Assembly (NCBI GenBank): GCA_022059125.1
Contig: JAEUWY010000012.1
Coordinates: 1,364,001 to 1,428,000, forward strand
Direction of reading: 5' to 3'
Length of the DNA stretch: 64,000 nucleotides
Origin: Corynespora cassiicola
Taxonomy: Eukaryota > Ascomycota > Dothideomycetes > Pleosporales > Corynesporascaceae
Of this stretch, positions 1-12,236 are shown one piece after another. Position 1 is the stretch's first letter; each line of letters starts with the position of its first letter. Under the pieces are notes generated by a model. The model did not search any database. It saw only the letters and a list, made by a program, of their open reading frames with translations, and was not told the origin of the DNA. The translations under genes and the position numbers were made by a program.

Positions 1-1490
1 CCAGCGGACTTCCTCTTCCTAGAAGTGGCCTTGCGCGAGGCCTGACCATGACCACTGGGAGGCGAAGGCTCAGTGGCCGGGCCAGTGAAGTCGTGCACGC
101 GCTTCATGTGGTCAAACAAGTTGTAACGACGAGGGAAGCCGTTGCCCATGACCGAGCGTTCACAGTCAGGGTAGTGGCAGAGGTGAGGACGGATGCCATG
201 AGCATGCATGCCGTGAGCCTCTCTCTCGTGGCGAAGGAGGCAGGCGGTGGAAGAGAACTGCACACCGAAGCATGCCTTCCGGGTGCACCTGAAGGGCTTC
301 AGGTGCGAGTCCACATACTTGTCGTAGTTGCACTTCAAAGGTGTGGGCTTGTGGTTGCATCCAGCCTGACCTTCGTTTGGGCAGTGGTACTTTCCGTTCT
401 CATCGGGAGTAGCTTGGTAAAGAGGGTGGTTGCGTGCCACCTTGCCCTGCTCCTCATCCATGGTCTTGGCCTCTGCCGCGTCTGAGGCCGAAAGTATCTC
501 ATCCTCATCATGGACTGAATGTGTGACATGTGACGCGGAACGGACTTCGTCTGAGTCGTGCCTACAGCGAGTGTTAACAAGCGAAGATGGGTATGATAAG
601 GAGGTTCGTTCCTACCTGGAATCCATCTGTTGGGGAAGCTCATACCCGGAAGCATGGGGCATTTGGGAGCTCACTGCGCTGGAGGGAGACATGACAAACG
701 GGCCGAATCCAGCCTCGCGCCGGGATTCCTCCTTCATGGCGAAGGAAGAAGAGCTGCGGACTGACGAGGGGCGAACGGAGGTGTCAAGGCGGGGCTTGGT
801 CATGTGTCGCTGGTTGGTCGCTGGGGTGTTGAAAAGCATGGAGCTGTCTTGACTGGCATAGAGAGTGGCATCGATGCTTGGTGACGACTTGGGGAACGGT
901 GCGAATGAGAATGTGTTGTACGCATCGGCAGTCGGCCAGTGGAGTCCCATATCAATGGCGCTGGTGGGTGTGAATCGGGGAACACTGGTGGAGTATTGGG
1001 TGTAATCCTGTCCAGTAGAATAATTAGCAAACGGGTAAGATCCCTCTGCCGACTCCATGTCTGCAGCAGCAGATGGAAGGTGCATCCGGCTCATGTCGGT
1101 CGGGTGCTCAGGGAAAGCACTGAAGTTGTCAGAGCTCAGCGAGGGTGACGAGTAGATGTCGTTTCCCATGAATTGGTTTCCTCTCCGGGCATCCTGGGTG
1201 AAAGTCTGGTAACTCTCGGACATGGCTGCTCCGCGCCGGCTGGCGCCCGACTGGCTCTGGTAGGCGCTATCCATGCTATACTCAGAAGTTGTGTCCTTCA
1301 GCTCGAAAGCATCAGAGCCGTTCATGTCCCGGAGATCAGTAGAGAAAGGAAAGAGCTCCTGTCCGGCAATGGCGGGTCCAGAAATGTCCTCTCTCCACTT
1401 GGCAATGTTCACGGCCTGAAAATTGGTATAGGAAAAACTATCCGTAGACGGGTCGAAACAAGACTCGCTGGGCAGAGGGGTTAGTGTCAA
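1..1490 (-). CDS. C2H2 zinc-finger transcription factor (3' end outside window)
   Basis: Probable nuclear DNA-binding regulator. Exons read are 1490-616 and 561-1 (intron 615-562, GTAGGA...CTGTAG), running off the left edge. The first exon encodes about 290 residues rich in Ser, Tyr and Pro, as in a fungal activation or regulatory region. The second encodes paired zinc-finger-like segments: a Cys pair followed by LLRHEREAH, then HLCHYPDC followed by YNLFDHMKRVH. After these comes a basic tail (SRKATSRKRK). The start is unresolved. The frame is open up to 1490 but has no upstream ATG there, and a CAG acceptor near 1470 suggests one or more short 5' exons; an ATG at 1673 is a candidate but its phase does not fit simply. 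The first in-frame ATG is near 1323. The family looks like an uncharacterised fungal C2H2 group; I do not recognise a named orthologue. Confidence 0.8.
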
Positions 1491-3693
1491 AACAAAAAAA
1501 CAGAGTGTGCAGAAATGGCAAGACGATTCGGGAGGGGTAGAACTGTGTACAAAGAAAAAACGCCATGTTAGTAGAAAGGCCCAGAGAAGCCAGGGGGATT
1601 CCTATCAGTGGGAATGTATTAGCACAAGTGCAGTCGCAGCGGAGGGGCAAGACGTACCAGAATCAACCTTCATCGTAGCTCACCGGAGGTTGGTGGGTAG
1701 GCGGTGAGATTAGCGAATCCTCCTGGAAGGCGAAAGGGTTGCTGCTCCTGGGTATTCAGGCCGGGTCACATCAATCGCAATCCCTCGGAGCAGTGATAAT
1801 CTTGGGGTCAATACCAGAGATCCAGTGCCTTTTCAATCCGGACGGGAAACAACCAACCAGTGGATCCAGAAACATGGAAACAGGGAACGCAGAAGGGTAC
1901 AATACCAGACCATGGAACATCCTTCTTAAGCACGCTAGAAGTTAGTTTTCGAGATCAATGTAGTTGGGTGGATGCAAGGCAAACATAAGCCTCTATGTAC
2001 GTACTTTGTGATCCAAATCATCCAAACAGAATCCAAAGGAGCAAGAGTCCAATGCCTGGGCAGGCTTCCTGGGGTGGGCATCCTTGGGCTGGGTAGCATC
2101 CTAGGCTCAGTCCATTGGGCAAATTCATCTCGGCTGGTCCTGTGGCAAGTCCATGTGGCTTCATCCGGCAACAAGCTAGCAAGTCCAAGGCAGGGAAGAA
2201 CCAGTGGAAATCCATTTGTCGAAAAGCGGTTAGCCAAAGTCGAGCGATATCATGATGAACGACTTTGCTGGAGCGTGACTACAGTGTATCCTTGGCGTTG
2301 CAGGTAGCGTGCCACTAGTCGAGGATCGCCCAGAACGGACGCGATGATCGCTTCATAGCCTACGGAAGGCTCGCTTCCCGCGCTCACCGACTTTTCGAAA
2401 GCTCTGCATCAAAAGCCCCGAAGTCGGGGCAGCGAGTTGCGACCTTTGGAGTGTCGAACCTACGGCTGCTGCAAGGGCAGACAGGCTGTCGCATAGAATC
2501 TCTAGATAGATCCAGGGCAGATAATCCAGTCAACAAGGCTGAGGCCATCCGGGGTGTCAGGTTAGACAGTGAACAAAAGGAAGCGGCCCAAGGCATATCC
2601 CACAGGTGGCGGGAAGGTCAGTATACGGCGCAAGTCAATCCAGAGGAATCCATCCGGGTTTGGGAGGGTGAGACCTGGGCTGCTGTATGGCGGCGAAGAC
2701 AAAACTGAAGAAAAAGACGAAGGAGAGTACATGACTTGCTCAACACATAGTGCTCAGAAAACAACAAACGCGAAAACAGGCAGAAATCAATCAAAACTCG
2801 GGGATAGGACCGTTGGGCAGTAAGTACCTGGTAAGGGCTTCGTCTGGGCTCCGAATTGACATCCTGAGCAAGGGCTCTTTGTTGTGCCTACAGAACTTGT
2901 GGATAATAATTGGGAGATTTTCGCACGGATATGTCGAGTAGTAAGCGGTGCGTGTAGGTGTTGTTGAGGTGTCGAGTGAATTTTGTTGAGGTGTGTGTGT
3001 GTGAGGAGAGGAAAAGAGGAGCGAAAAGGTGGGCGGGGGGGATTCAAAAACCAAAACAAGAGGGCGGGCGACCGGTCAGCCGTCTTAGGGAACCAATACG
3101 GGATAGCGCTGGAAGTGACAACTCATCCAAAAGGTGGGGCCATGGTTTTTGTCGCAGTCCTGAGCACGTCCGAGGCAGATTGGCCAGCAGACTGGGATGG
3201 GGGCAGCCACGTTCTTATTCTTGCTGACGCTCAGTGTGAGAGGTCCGCAGCAGTAGCACGTCCCGTCCCGCCCCTCGACCTCTCGCAAGCGCTGTCAGGA
3301 TGGTTGGACGCCGTCGCTCTCGGCGATATGCAGGCCTGTCCGCCGATGGCACAGGCCCAGGATTGGGAATTTGGATTGAATTGCGCATCCGTGCTGTGTT
3401 GCACTGCGTCCTTTCCAGAAGGGATCCCCGCTGCTCCCACCACCTGCGCGAAAAGGGGAGCCGGCTCGATAACGCCGCCAACGTCGCGGCCTGCTGCGGT
3501 CGGACGCTTACGACCCTGCGAGCACGACATGCTGATTACTTCTTGGGACGTTGGAGCAGGGTACAGCGAGAAGAGCCTGTCGCAGTGCCGTCGCTAGATT
3601 GTTCGAGAAAAGGACGCAACACTATGAACCAAATGCTGTTCGCTGGTGCAGAGAGCCAGAGGGCCAGCATGTGCGAGATTGATTGACACGGCC

Positions 3694-3725
3694 GTGGACG
3701 AGTGGACGAGTGGACGAGTGGACGG
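3694..3725. repeat. Short tandem repeat, 8-bp unit x4
   Basis: Four consecutive copies of gtggacga, the last ending in g instead of a. It lies in the gene-free region upstream of the C2H2 regulator. No function is inferred. Confidence 0.9.
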
Positions 3726-5200
3726 ACGGGTCAGTTTTCCCTTCAGCCGCCTCAAACGTGCTGGCCTGCAGCCCTCGTCATCCCCCCAAGCTGCAAAGAA
3801 ATTACCTGTAATTGTGCATGGCCTGGCAACGGGCTGGCTGCATTTTGACATAATGGCACGAGGGCATGACGGTGGGGAGCGCATTTTCACAGTAACACGA
3901 GGCACTTGTAGCAATCACGGTCGGCGGCCCCGTCGCACAACTGACATCGGCGGCTATCCCAGCGCCTTGGAGAGCAGCGTGCAACATGCTGGTCAAGAGC
4001 ATAGACACGCCGGTTCTTTCATCCGACAACGGCATTGTTCCGAGTCGAACAACGGGAGCCGCGAGTTGCCTGTGCGACACAGCGGCCCTCTGTGTAGAGT
4101 TCGCTGGCACAAGAGTCTGTGGTTCAAGTCAGCCCATGCCTGGTCAGAAGAAAGGGGCTGGCGACAAGGAAAAGACGGCAATCAGATAGGAGCGAAAGAC
4201 AATGCTGATTTTGTTTCCCCAGCGGTCCGTAGACCATCGGTTGAACTATGCTTATTTTGTGTGATCATCATAGTGGGAGACTATGGTTGGCGTTGAAAAG
4301 AGAATTCTGACATACCTATCCTGGAAGCCCCGAAGGGTTGGTCATCACCATGGCTGCTTGCAAGGTAGTGGAAGAGTCAATATGAGCGCTCTGCGGGCCT
4401 GGCCTTGGGGTGACCCATCAAGTATCCAGGCCGGGAACTATTGCAGGCGGCTTGCTGCCTGTGTCAGTGTCTGGCGAGTCGGCAGACACGAGAAAATCTC
4501 CTGGAGGTACCGGAAGGCGCGTCCCAGGATGGACAATCTCAGTGGGTGTCGTCGGGATCAACCCGAGGCGCGCGGTTGGAACTCGTAAAGGACGGGACTG
4601 AAGGACTGGAGCTTGTCCGGGCGATGCGAGAAAGGCTGAAAACCGAGACCGAAGAGGGGTGTGAGCTTGGAAAGGCCCCTGTCGCTCTTGACGCCTGAAG
4701 GGAGGGCTCGCTGCCCAACCCTATAAAGACAGAGCCTCAAGATGACAGCGCCCGCCGCCGTCCCCCCTCCCGCCCGCAACGCGGAACTCGCAGCCATGTG
4801 CGTCCCAGGCTAGACGGCGTGAAGTTTGTTCTGATTGATCGACAAGTTTGGGCTCCGGATGCCAGCAACGAGGGGCAAAATGAAGATGAGAGGATGAGAG
4901 TCGGCGCTCGTAAAACGAAGCTGCGGTCAAATTTGCTTCGCTAAGCGGCACCACCTCGGGCTTGCTCAAATTGTGCAAACAGAACAAACCGCGCCAGGCC
5001 TTGCATCTGGCTTGGCGCCGGTACGTCATTTGCCAGACTCGAGAAACGAGCGTCCCACCATCATGACGATAAGCTAAAGATCAACAGGGCTCCCGTGCCA
5101 CTCCAGATCGAGGGGCGAGTCTCAGGAACCCTCGAGCATGACATCAAGGAGCTCGTCGACCTTCGATTCCTTTCTTGCTCAGCGCTGCGTCTCCACAATT

Positions 5201-5230
5201 CCGTAGCACTCCGTAGCACTCTGTAGCACT
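5201..5230. repeat. Short tandem repeat, 10-bp unit x3
   Basis: Three copies of ccgtagcact, the third with c to t at its second base. It lies in noncoding sequence. Confidence 0.9.
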
Positions 5231-6011
5231 CCACCACGCAAGAGGCGTGCGTTGCTTCGGACGAACTGTTCAATCGCTGGCCCGGATTAGAGTTCGCCTC
5301 CTCTCTTTCTGAAACATAATCACGCACATCTGTCCGACTCTTCGTCGATGCGCGGCAGCGGAACACGCATCCCCGGCCCATGCACACCGTCACCATTTCA
5401 AAAAACGACTAACCGTTCCCCGAGAACCACAGGTTCGGCGGCCGCGTGTCTCTGTCTTTTGTCCCACAATATCCAAACCTCTGGTCCGTGGCCGACGAAG
5501 CGGCTGGATACACAATGCCACTCCCCCTGGCTTATGTATGGGACGGACGCGCTCGGTACTGCCCAGGTGGGCAGGTGACCTTGGTCTGCGCATCCGGGCA
5601 CGTGACACTAGTCCCATCATGACTTCCAAGGTTCGTGGAGAGTATATGACACGCACTAATTGAGCCGACTGCATCATCCATTAGTTGATCGTGGATTACT
5701 GTAGTGATCTGCTCCCTATGCTTCCCTTTGTGTCATCGTTACCGTACTCCAGGGTCCAAGCTACACTGGCTGAATGCGGGGGAGCTTCTTTGTGAGCTTA
5801 TTGGCACGATCGTGCATCAACATCGTACTTCTCATATGATTTCGAGATCACTGCAGTGAGGGGCACAGCTCAGCTGAGACCCTTCTTATCTACCTTCCCT
5901 CCTCTCCAATCTCATTGTCCATCACCAGCTAGCGGCCTGTCTTCATCAATTCTCTATCTCATTTCATCTCGTCTCATCCCATCTGCACCCATCACAGAGC
6001 TCTTTGTTCAA

Positions 6012-6424
6012 TATGCCGTCTCCGTTTCACCAGAAATACTCTACCCAAACTCACAAGGTCTTTGGAGACAACACTGTACCAGTTATGCCGGAGGGTCCGA
6101 AGCAAGACACAGAGCGCAGAGCATCAGATGCCTCGACTGGCTCCAGCCATTCACCCACTGAACGTAGGAGGGTTCGTTGGCCTCTTCCGAGACTTCCGCT
6201 GCTATCTCATCTTGCCCTTCTCCAAGACCAGTGTAACTGACTGGACATCGCAGTCCTCCGCAGCAAACCGCTTTGCGGCGTTGGAGGCACTCAAGCGGCC
6301 CACGGACGAGCAAAGCACGCAGAGGCGAGCTAGTCTGCAGGACTCATACGCCAAGCCTGGCTTCTTTGGTAGCATGTGGAACAAGTGGGTTGACCTCCGC
6401 GAGATTTCGTTGGCACTGTTCTAA
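6012..6424 (+). CDS. Small uncharacterised fungal protein, two exons
   Basis: The ATG at 6012 follows a CT-rich leader. Exon 1 encodes about 53 residues, beginning MPSPFHQKYSTQTHKVFGDN and ending in a Ser/Thr-rich stretch. Exon 2 carries a compact block with NRFAALEALKR, QRRASLQD and AKPGFFGSMWN before the stop at 6422-6424. The intron runs from about 6169 (GTAGGA) or 6176 (GTTCGT) to an acceptor near 6250-6260. The canonical GTAGGA donor needs the acceptor inside the TCCTCCGCAG run, while the weaker donor keeps phase with the CAG just before it, so the junction is ambiguous by a few codons. Small proteins with a PGFxGxMWN-type end are familiar from filamentous ascomycetes, but I cannot assign a function. 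The last 9 residues look atypical and a further intron is possible. Confidence 0.6.
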
Positions 6425-7099
6425 ACGCTCTAAAGTTTCACGCGCGGACCGATTAATCCCCCGCCCTCGCAGCAACAAAAGGAACCTCGAGACACTACTA
6501 CACTGAGGCAGTAAGGACAATAGTGTATCCGTTGGGTCAGCGGGCTGATGTCTTCAAAGAAGCGACTTTATGTGGAGAGATTAAGCCGATCTGCGCGTCA
6601 ACCGAATGGACGTGAGCCTTGCGAATCCTGTCCATAGTGGGTTCAATTATGTATTATGTATCATATGAGATTGTGAATCAATACGAACCAACATCATTAT
6701 TCCACAAAAGTGAGCCCGCAAATTGACTTATCTTGATATACAGTTACTGCCCAGATCCCAAGGCTCATGGAGTGAATAGAGCTTGGGCCATGTAAAGAGG
6801 GTGCCCCACTTTATCGCGATTGGCCAGATTTACGAATGACGCATCCGACTTCGAGTTCCGAACATCTAGCTTCAACAGTGATCACCACCAACAGCACCAC
6901 ACTTCACACTAAACCGTTGTCTATACCTACGATTTCGGCGCATAATACACCGAGACTGTCGAGCACTCACAGGACTGAGCACTATACACGCACGTCAGAT
7001 AAAGTTTGTGCGCCCAAGTCTCTCATTCTTCACAAGCCTCTAGCGTCCAAAGCAAAAGGCTATACCAACCTCTTCACTGCGCAATAATCACCTTGTATC
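6425..7099. other. Intergenic region
   Basis: This 675 bp stretch separates two plus-strand genes. It is moderately AT-rich and holds the small gene's 3' flank and the use1 promoter. A plus-strand frame at 6836-7087 is open for 83 codons but is Thr/Ser-rich with no domain, and is probably leader sequence. Confidence 0.6.
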
Positions 7100-8095
7100 A
7101 TGACAACTCAAGGGCTGCCTCAGTCTGATTATCCAGACCCAACGCCTATCAATCTAACGCGACTCCTTTCGCGATTAGAGCATGTAGTACTCTCCGAGCC
7201 GTCACCGTCACTCAGGAAGTCAAGTTTCGAACGGGCGAGGGTCAGCGCGGTAAGCCTGGATTTCCAACCATTCCATATCTTCGTTTCAATTTAGCCCACG
7301 TGTAGTCAGGCCATCTGCCACGCAAACATAGAATTGACAATTTCCCAGAACATTGAGCATGCACGAACCCTTCTTCTAAACCTAGAGCACTCCGCGTCAA
7401 CGCTGCCCTCCAAATCCAAGAAGTCCGCACTCCAAATCGACCTCCAGCAAAAGCGAGAGCTTATAAAACAACTGAACCAGCGGTTGTACGAACTCAATCA
7501 GTTAGATGATTCGGACACAGAGGGATCTGTAGGATCCGAGGACGAAGACGAGGATCAGTTTCCTTCCTATGCGCCCAGAATAAAAACAGACGCCGGAATT
7601 GAGGTTTCCGGGGCACCTGGAGGGGATGGGGGGCTTCAAAACGCAGCGCAGAATCTCACTTCGGAGCTAAGAAAACGAGGTGGAGTGGGAAAGGATGATA
7701 AGGCCACATCGACAGGGACATCTTTGTTCCCCACCAAGCCTACTACTACCACGGGCGATCCGTCTGACGCGCAGACGGAAGCTATTCTGTCGCATGATCG
7801 TTCAGAACAAGAGGCCCTCACGAACAGTTTACTAAATATGGCACATCAGCTCAAGCAGCAGTCAGTGACATTTGGACAGACTTTGGACGGCGACAAAGGT
7901 GTTCTTGATCGGGCTCTGCAGAATTTGGATAAAAGTTCATTAGGTATGGAGGCTGCAGGGCAGAAAATGGGCACACTCCGGCGCTTGACTGAAGGTAAAG
8001 GCTGGTGGGCTCGCATGCAGCTTTATGCCTTTATTTTCGGCTTATGGGTCGCCGCGTTCCTCATAGTGTTTGTAGGGCCGAAAATTCGGTTATAG
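7100..8095 (+). CDS. USE1: Use1-type ER SNARE
   Basis: Predicted tail-anchored SNARE of Golgi-to-ER retrograde transport, acting at the ER with Sec20, Ufe1 and Sec22. Exons are 7100-7249 and 7349-8095 (intron 99 nt, GTAAGC...CCCAG), giving 298 residues. An alternative in-frame acceptor at 7309 would add 13 residues; the 7348 acceptor gives the smoother family-like join ARVSA-NIEHARTLL. Visible parts are an N-terminal helical region (LTRLLSRLEHVVL), an acidic linker near residues 90-110, and a SNARE-like heptad segment at about 210-265 (SLLNMAHQLKQQSVTFGQTL onwards). A single C-terminal membrane anchor of about 20 residues (LYAFIFGLWVAAFLIVFVG) is followed by only PKIRL. Length and layout fit fungal Use1. 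Confidence 0.85.
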
Positions 8096-8531
8096 GATGG
8101 ATGCACTCTTTATTTCAATATTGGATAATTTTGGCATTGTGTTCCAGTTTGCGATTTGGGGGTTATGGAGCATATTGAGGGCGTTGGTGTAGGCAGAGAT
8201 ATCATTGGCACAGCTCGGGAAAAGGGTTGTCAAGTTGGGGCACCAGGGGCGTTGCTGGGATGGCTTGAACATTCTGTACACCATAGCATGTATTATCAAG
8301 TCCCAGTCGTCAAGGGCTAAACACTAAGCAATCCACTTCTTCCTCCCTTCCAACCCCACATCATTCAAAGAGACAGTATGGACCCTGCGTGATTCGATCT
8401 CTTGGCGTGCCGATCATGGCGTAGTGACAACAACCTTGGAAGAAACTCAAGATCGGGCTCGGTGTCCGCTCACTCCTGACCTCAGTACACGATTAAAGGA
8501 AAAGTCATTCATTAACAATAGCATATTCATC

Positions 8532-9355
8532 ATGGCCATGGAGATGTTTCAATTGGGCGGTCGCTGTGCGTACACACCTCCTTATTTTATTATGCTACAC
8601 CTCGCAACCCACTTCTCACACCTCGGCTGCCCCAAGCTCTGAACTGACCCGGTCCCGCAGCGCTCAACCACGCATCCGACGATGTAGAAGCCGAGTACGA
8701 CCGCCTCCGCGACCTCGCGCGCGCAGAAGCCGAGAAGCGCAACTCATGCTTCCAGCGCTCGCGCGAAGCCTACGAGTCCGGCGACGGGGCCGCCGCAAAG
8801 GAGCTCTCGAACGAGGGCAAAGCGCACGCGGCGCGCATGGACGATTACAACCGGCAGGCGCGCGACTTCATCTTCCGCGAGAACAACTCCGAGGGCCGTG
8901 TCGCGAGCGACACCATCGACCTGCACGGCCTGTTCGTCGAGGAGGCCGAGGACATACTGGAGCAGCGCATTCGCTCGGCCCGGCAGCAGGGCCAGACGCA
9001 CCTCCATGTCATTGTTGGGAAGGGGAACCACTCGAGCGGACACGTTCAGAAGATTAAGCCCCGCGTCGAGGCCCTGTGCGAGGAGCTCGGCTTGCAGCAT
9101 GCTACCGAGGAGAATGAGGGGCGCATCTTTGTCAATCTGCAGGGCGGCTCTGTTGACCAGATGCCCCCGCCGCCCCAAGCCCCCTCTTATGGTGGCGGAT
9201 ACCCTGGCCAGCATGGTGGAGAGCATCATGGAGGGCAGCAACATGGTGGCCAGCACCATGGTGGACAGCAACAACAGCAACAGAATGACGAAGTTGAGGA
9301 CATGGTCAAGAAGGGGGTCAGCAAGTTCTTCAACCAATGCTGCATCGTTATGTAA
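8532..9355 (+). CDS. DUF1771-Smr domain protein with C-terminal CaaX box
   Basis: Exons are 8532-8565 and 8661-9355 (intron 95 nt, GTGCGT...CGCAG), 242 residues; ATGs at 8538 and 8544 are alternative starts. A helical DUF1771-like region (about residues 20-85, with AEYDRLRDLARAEAEKR) leads into an Smr domain at about 95-180. The Smr motif is DTIDLHGLFVEEAEDIL, with HVIVGKGNHSSG and IKPRVEALCEELGL. Smr domains bind or cut nucleic acid; this two-domain form resembles yeast YPL199C. After it comes a His/Gly/Gln-rich low-complexity linker (QHGGQHHGG repeats). The protein ends FFNQCCIVM. The last four residues, CIVM, form a canonical CaaX prenylation box, with a second Cys before it that could be palmitoylated. 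A membrane-tethered role is inferred. Confidence 0.85.
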
Positions 9356-10527
9356 AAGATTGATGCGTTGGATTTCAGATGATACCCAGAGTTTAGCTAC
9401 TGGCGACTTGTTGTATATGATTTACAGAGGACGAATGTAATTGGATATATATCCTGTTGGGAGAGATTACGTGCAAAAGAAAAGTATGCGTTGCATTTGA
9501 GTCATACAATATGGATCATGATTGGAATGATTCACCATGATTACCATGTGCTACGCGAAGTCTTAGGCAGTTCTAGACCTGTCTCCACGGTTCTGTAACG
9601 AAGACTTGTTGCCCGAATGTGGATCACTAATTGTTGTCTCATTTTGGACCCAGGTGGGGTGTTGCTATCGCCGCCGTCCTTCTGTCATAGTCCAGATACC
9701 TGACTTTCTCTCGGAGTTTAGTGGTTGCTCAACATAATCTGGTGTTAGATTTATGACCAAGGCCGTTGGCGTCACTAAAGCTAGATCGAACTCGCTTCTT
9801 CTATTGTAAGGCTTGTGCTTCAGCGAGCACTGTTGAATTGGAACGCTAGTGAGAATAGCGTTAGTTCATGTATTGGCCCGTAAAAAGTTGGACTCTAAAG
9901 AAACGGCAATCTTTATTTGCAAAAACCTCTATGCATCTAAAAGGTCCTGCACTTGTTTTGATACAGGTCTCCTACCTTATAAAAAAGGGGTTCCCGAGTC
10001 TATATAAGATACTCATGTCCAACGCATCATTAAGAGTTTGGAGAGCTATACTTTTGACAAGTTTGGATATTCGAAGGGCATCACGACGCAGAAGCTCGTA
10101 TTCAAGCGACTTCTGACTTTACGATGCACCAAACTGAGAACTTGCTTGAGGTTCTCATCTTTCACATAAAGTGGAATAGCATATCTAATACGAAGGAAGC
10201 AGATGGCTTTGGCTAAAGAATCAAGACTCTATATGATTCACCCGACCTTTTATTGGTTATTGACAGTCAATTCGTGCTTGCTTGTGAGTTGAACACAATC
10301 TGTTGACTTCTGGTCAGTGCGTAGCCCCAATAATACGGTGTTCTCTCTTGCCCCAGAGTAAACTGCACTGCTCTCATTTTGTCGTCTAGTTGTAGACAAC
10401 TCTCACATCTTTCTCATCCTGTCCCCTGGCTACAAGCGACTCTCAAATCTCGCCCTTACGCTCAAATTGCCTATGTGCTATCAACTTCGTTTCGTCTGCG
10501 TTTACTCATCATCTTGTTATTTTCGCC
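9356..10527. other. Intergenic region, about 1.2 kb
   Basis: Moderately AT-rich noncoding sequence. The only sizeable frame (9868-10116, 82 codons) has no domain and no splice partners. The last 150 bases before 10528 are CT-rich, consistent with a fungal promoter and leader. Confidence 0.6.
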
Positions 10528-12236
10528 ATGAACAATATTGGTGAACGACAGCACCATTCCCTACCCTCTCGCAAGCGTGGAAAGACTCCCGTCAGAAAAC
10601 CAGCGCTTAGCATCTGGCCCTATGACACCTTTCGCTCAATTGCTGCTCGCACTGAACAACTGCCTCTTAGAAGCATTCGATCCCGATCTTGCGTCGCAGA
10701 GCCATCGTCAAGAGTAAGAACGCGTCATTCTTGGATGGATGTAAAGTATTAAGGACCAGCAGCGCTCACAAGCACAGAGTGAAGAGGCACAACCTCTTCT
10801 TGGAGAACATGTAGCTAGACAAGCCAATGCGAATCGGGCGAGGGATTTGACGGTACGCGAAGAAACACCAGAAAAATTGCAAGGCTGACAGCCAGACAGA
10901 ATCAAGAGCCCAAACCTACTGAGCCATTCTCTCATACACGTAGAACTGGGGAGCATGTTGTCCGATGGAATGTAGGAGACGACGATCGTCGCAGGCAGAG
11001 CGACGATCCTCAAGCTTCGTCATCTGCGCCTAAATCTTGGTCACTCGGACCCCCCAGCTCGGACCATATGCCGGAGCAAAGAAGATTTCGGCAACTGTTT
11101 GATTTCCTTCGGAGGGACAAGAATCCAAAGACGGATATAGCAAAAGTAAACAGAAAGTCCCTGATGGATGTCAAGCTGAACCACTCAGAGCTAGAAATTT
11201 CCAAGGTCTTTGAAGGCTGTCCGTTATTTGACACAAGATCAAGTTTCGATCAGCACTCAGAACAAGGCAACTGGAAAGATGCGGTGAATGCGGCTGCCAG
11301 TGACTGTGTGTCGCTGGACATCGATCCTGAGGCCGAGGAGTTCAAGTTCTATCGGGAGATTAGGGAAGGACTAGGGCCTGTCGACCCCGTTCTTCAGGAG
11401 CCACTCACAGTTCTTCCCCGGCAAAACCTCGACCCCGAGACGGTGGGTATGAGCGCTCAGCGCGTGAGCTACTTCGGGACTTATAATCCCTCCAGAACCG
11501 GCCCTCGACAGAATGCACCAAACCGCCGTCCGGAAGAGATCGAAATAGAACGGGAAAAGCCCCCGCCTATTCCCCCACGAGCTCCAGAGCGTAATCAAGC
11601 AAATCGGATGATGCCAAATCGCACTCGCCGGGGAAACAGTCCTTATCCATTGCGGGGCTCATCAAGGCATATTGAGCGCAGCGCAGATCAGAACGCCCAA
11701 TAGACTGGATCTTACCCGCAGACGACACAGCATGTACGCTTCCCAGATCCAGTGAGAGCTCGTCTGGGGGCCCACCAAAGAGTGGTATCATCCCTGGAAC
11801 ACCAGCTCCACATTCCGGTCCCGAACGCCAGGTGAGACCGCGGCATCGATCCAGGAACGCTCCCGCTGTGGAGCAGAACATCCCTGCTGCCCCGGATAGC
11901 CTGTATCAACCGCACACATTCAATTTTGTTGTCGAATAGGTACCTTCACCGAGCTCAACGCTTCACAGGGCTGGAATTCAGACACCAGTGAACCAAACGG
12001 GTATCTTGGACCCACAACAACACCCGCAACAACATGCGACCGGCCAGATTCATATAAATGGTGGTAGTATAGGCCATAAAATGGCCTTGGATGAAGTTGC
12101 AAGTTGGGCGACTTCGTCGCCCAATACCGGCCATAGTACGGATCCGAGTGAAGAGTCACCACCATGGCTACCTCAAAACGGCGAAGAACCTAGGCATGAA
12201 CAAACTAGGGCAAAGAAAGGAACATTTCTGGTGTAA
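10528..12236 (+). CDS. Uncharacterised multi-exon protein (3' half of model uncertain)
   Basis: The ATG at 10528 opens exon 1 (10528-10713). Exon 2 is 10754-10852 and exon 3 starts at 10900; the introns are 40 and 47 nt. Exon 3 stays open to a TAG at 11701-11703. Before it lie acidic, Pro-rich and Arg-rich stretches (EREKPPPIPPRAPERNQ) without a known domain. A second frame is open from about 11680 to a TAG at 11937. A strong donor at 11833 (CAG, then GTGAGA) and that TAG used as acceptor give a phase-0 intron, after which the frame runs to TAA at 12234. The switch between the frames needs another intron, for example a weak donor near 11639 to acceptors at 11703 or 11721. The protein may therefore be 470-530 residues. 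No family was recognised. A decayed gene is the alternative. Confidence 0.45.

Larger units (their letters stand above)
1491..6011. other. 4.5 kb region without a credible gene
   Basis: Open frames of up to about 215 codons occur here, but they overlap on both strands, use odd residue composition and show no recognisable domain or coherent splicing. I call none. The stretch lies upstream of the minus-strand C2H2 regulator and of the plus-strand small gene at 6012, so it probably holds the regulator's leader exons and an extended promoter. It includes two short tandem repeats (3694-3725 and 5201-5230) and a CT-rich tract just before 6012 typical of fungal core promoters. Confidence 0.55.

Noticed and set aside
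3646..4296. 216-codon plus-strand frame in the gene-free region
   Set aside because: Mixed His/Arg/Ser composition, overlapped by equally long frames on both strands, and no domain or splice support.
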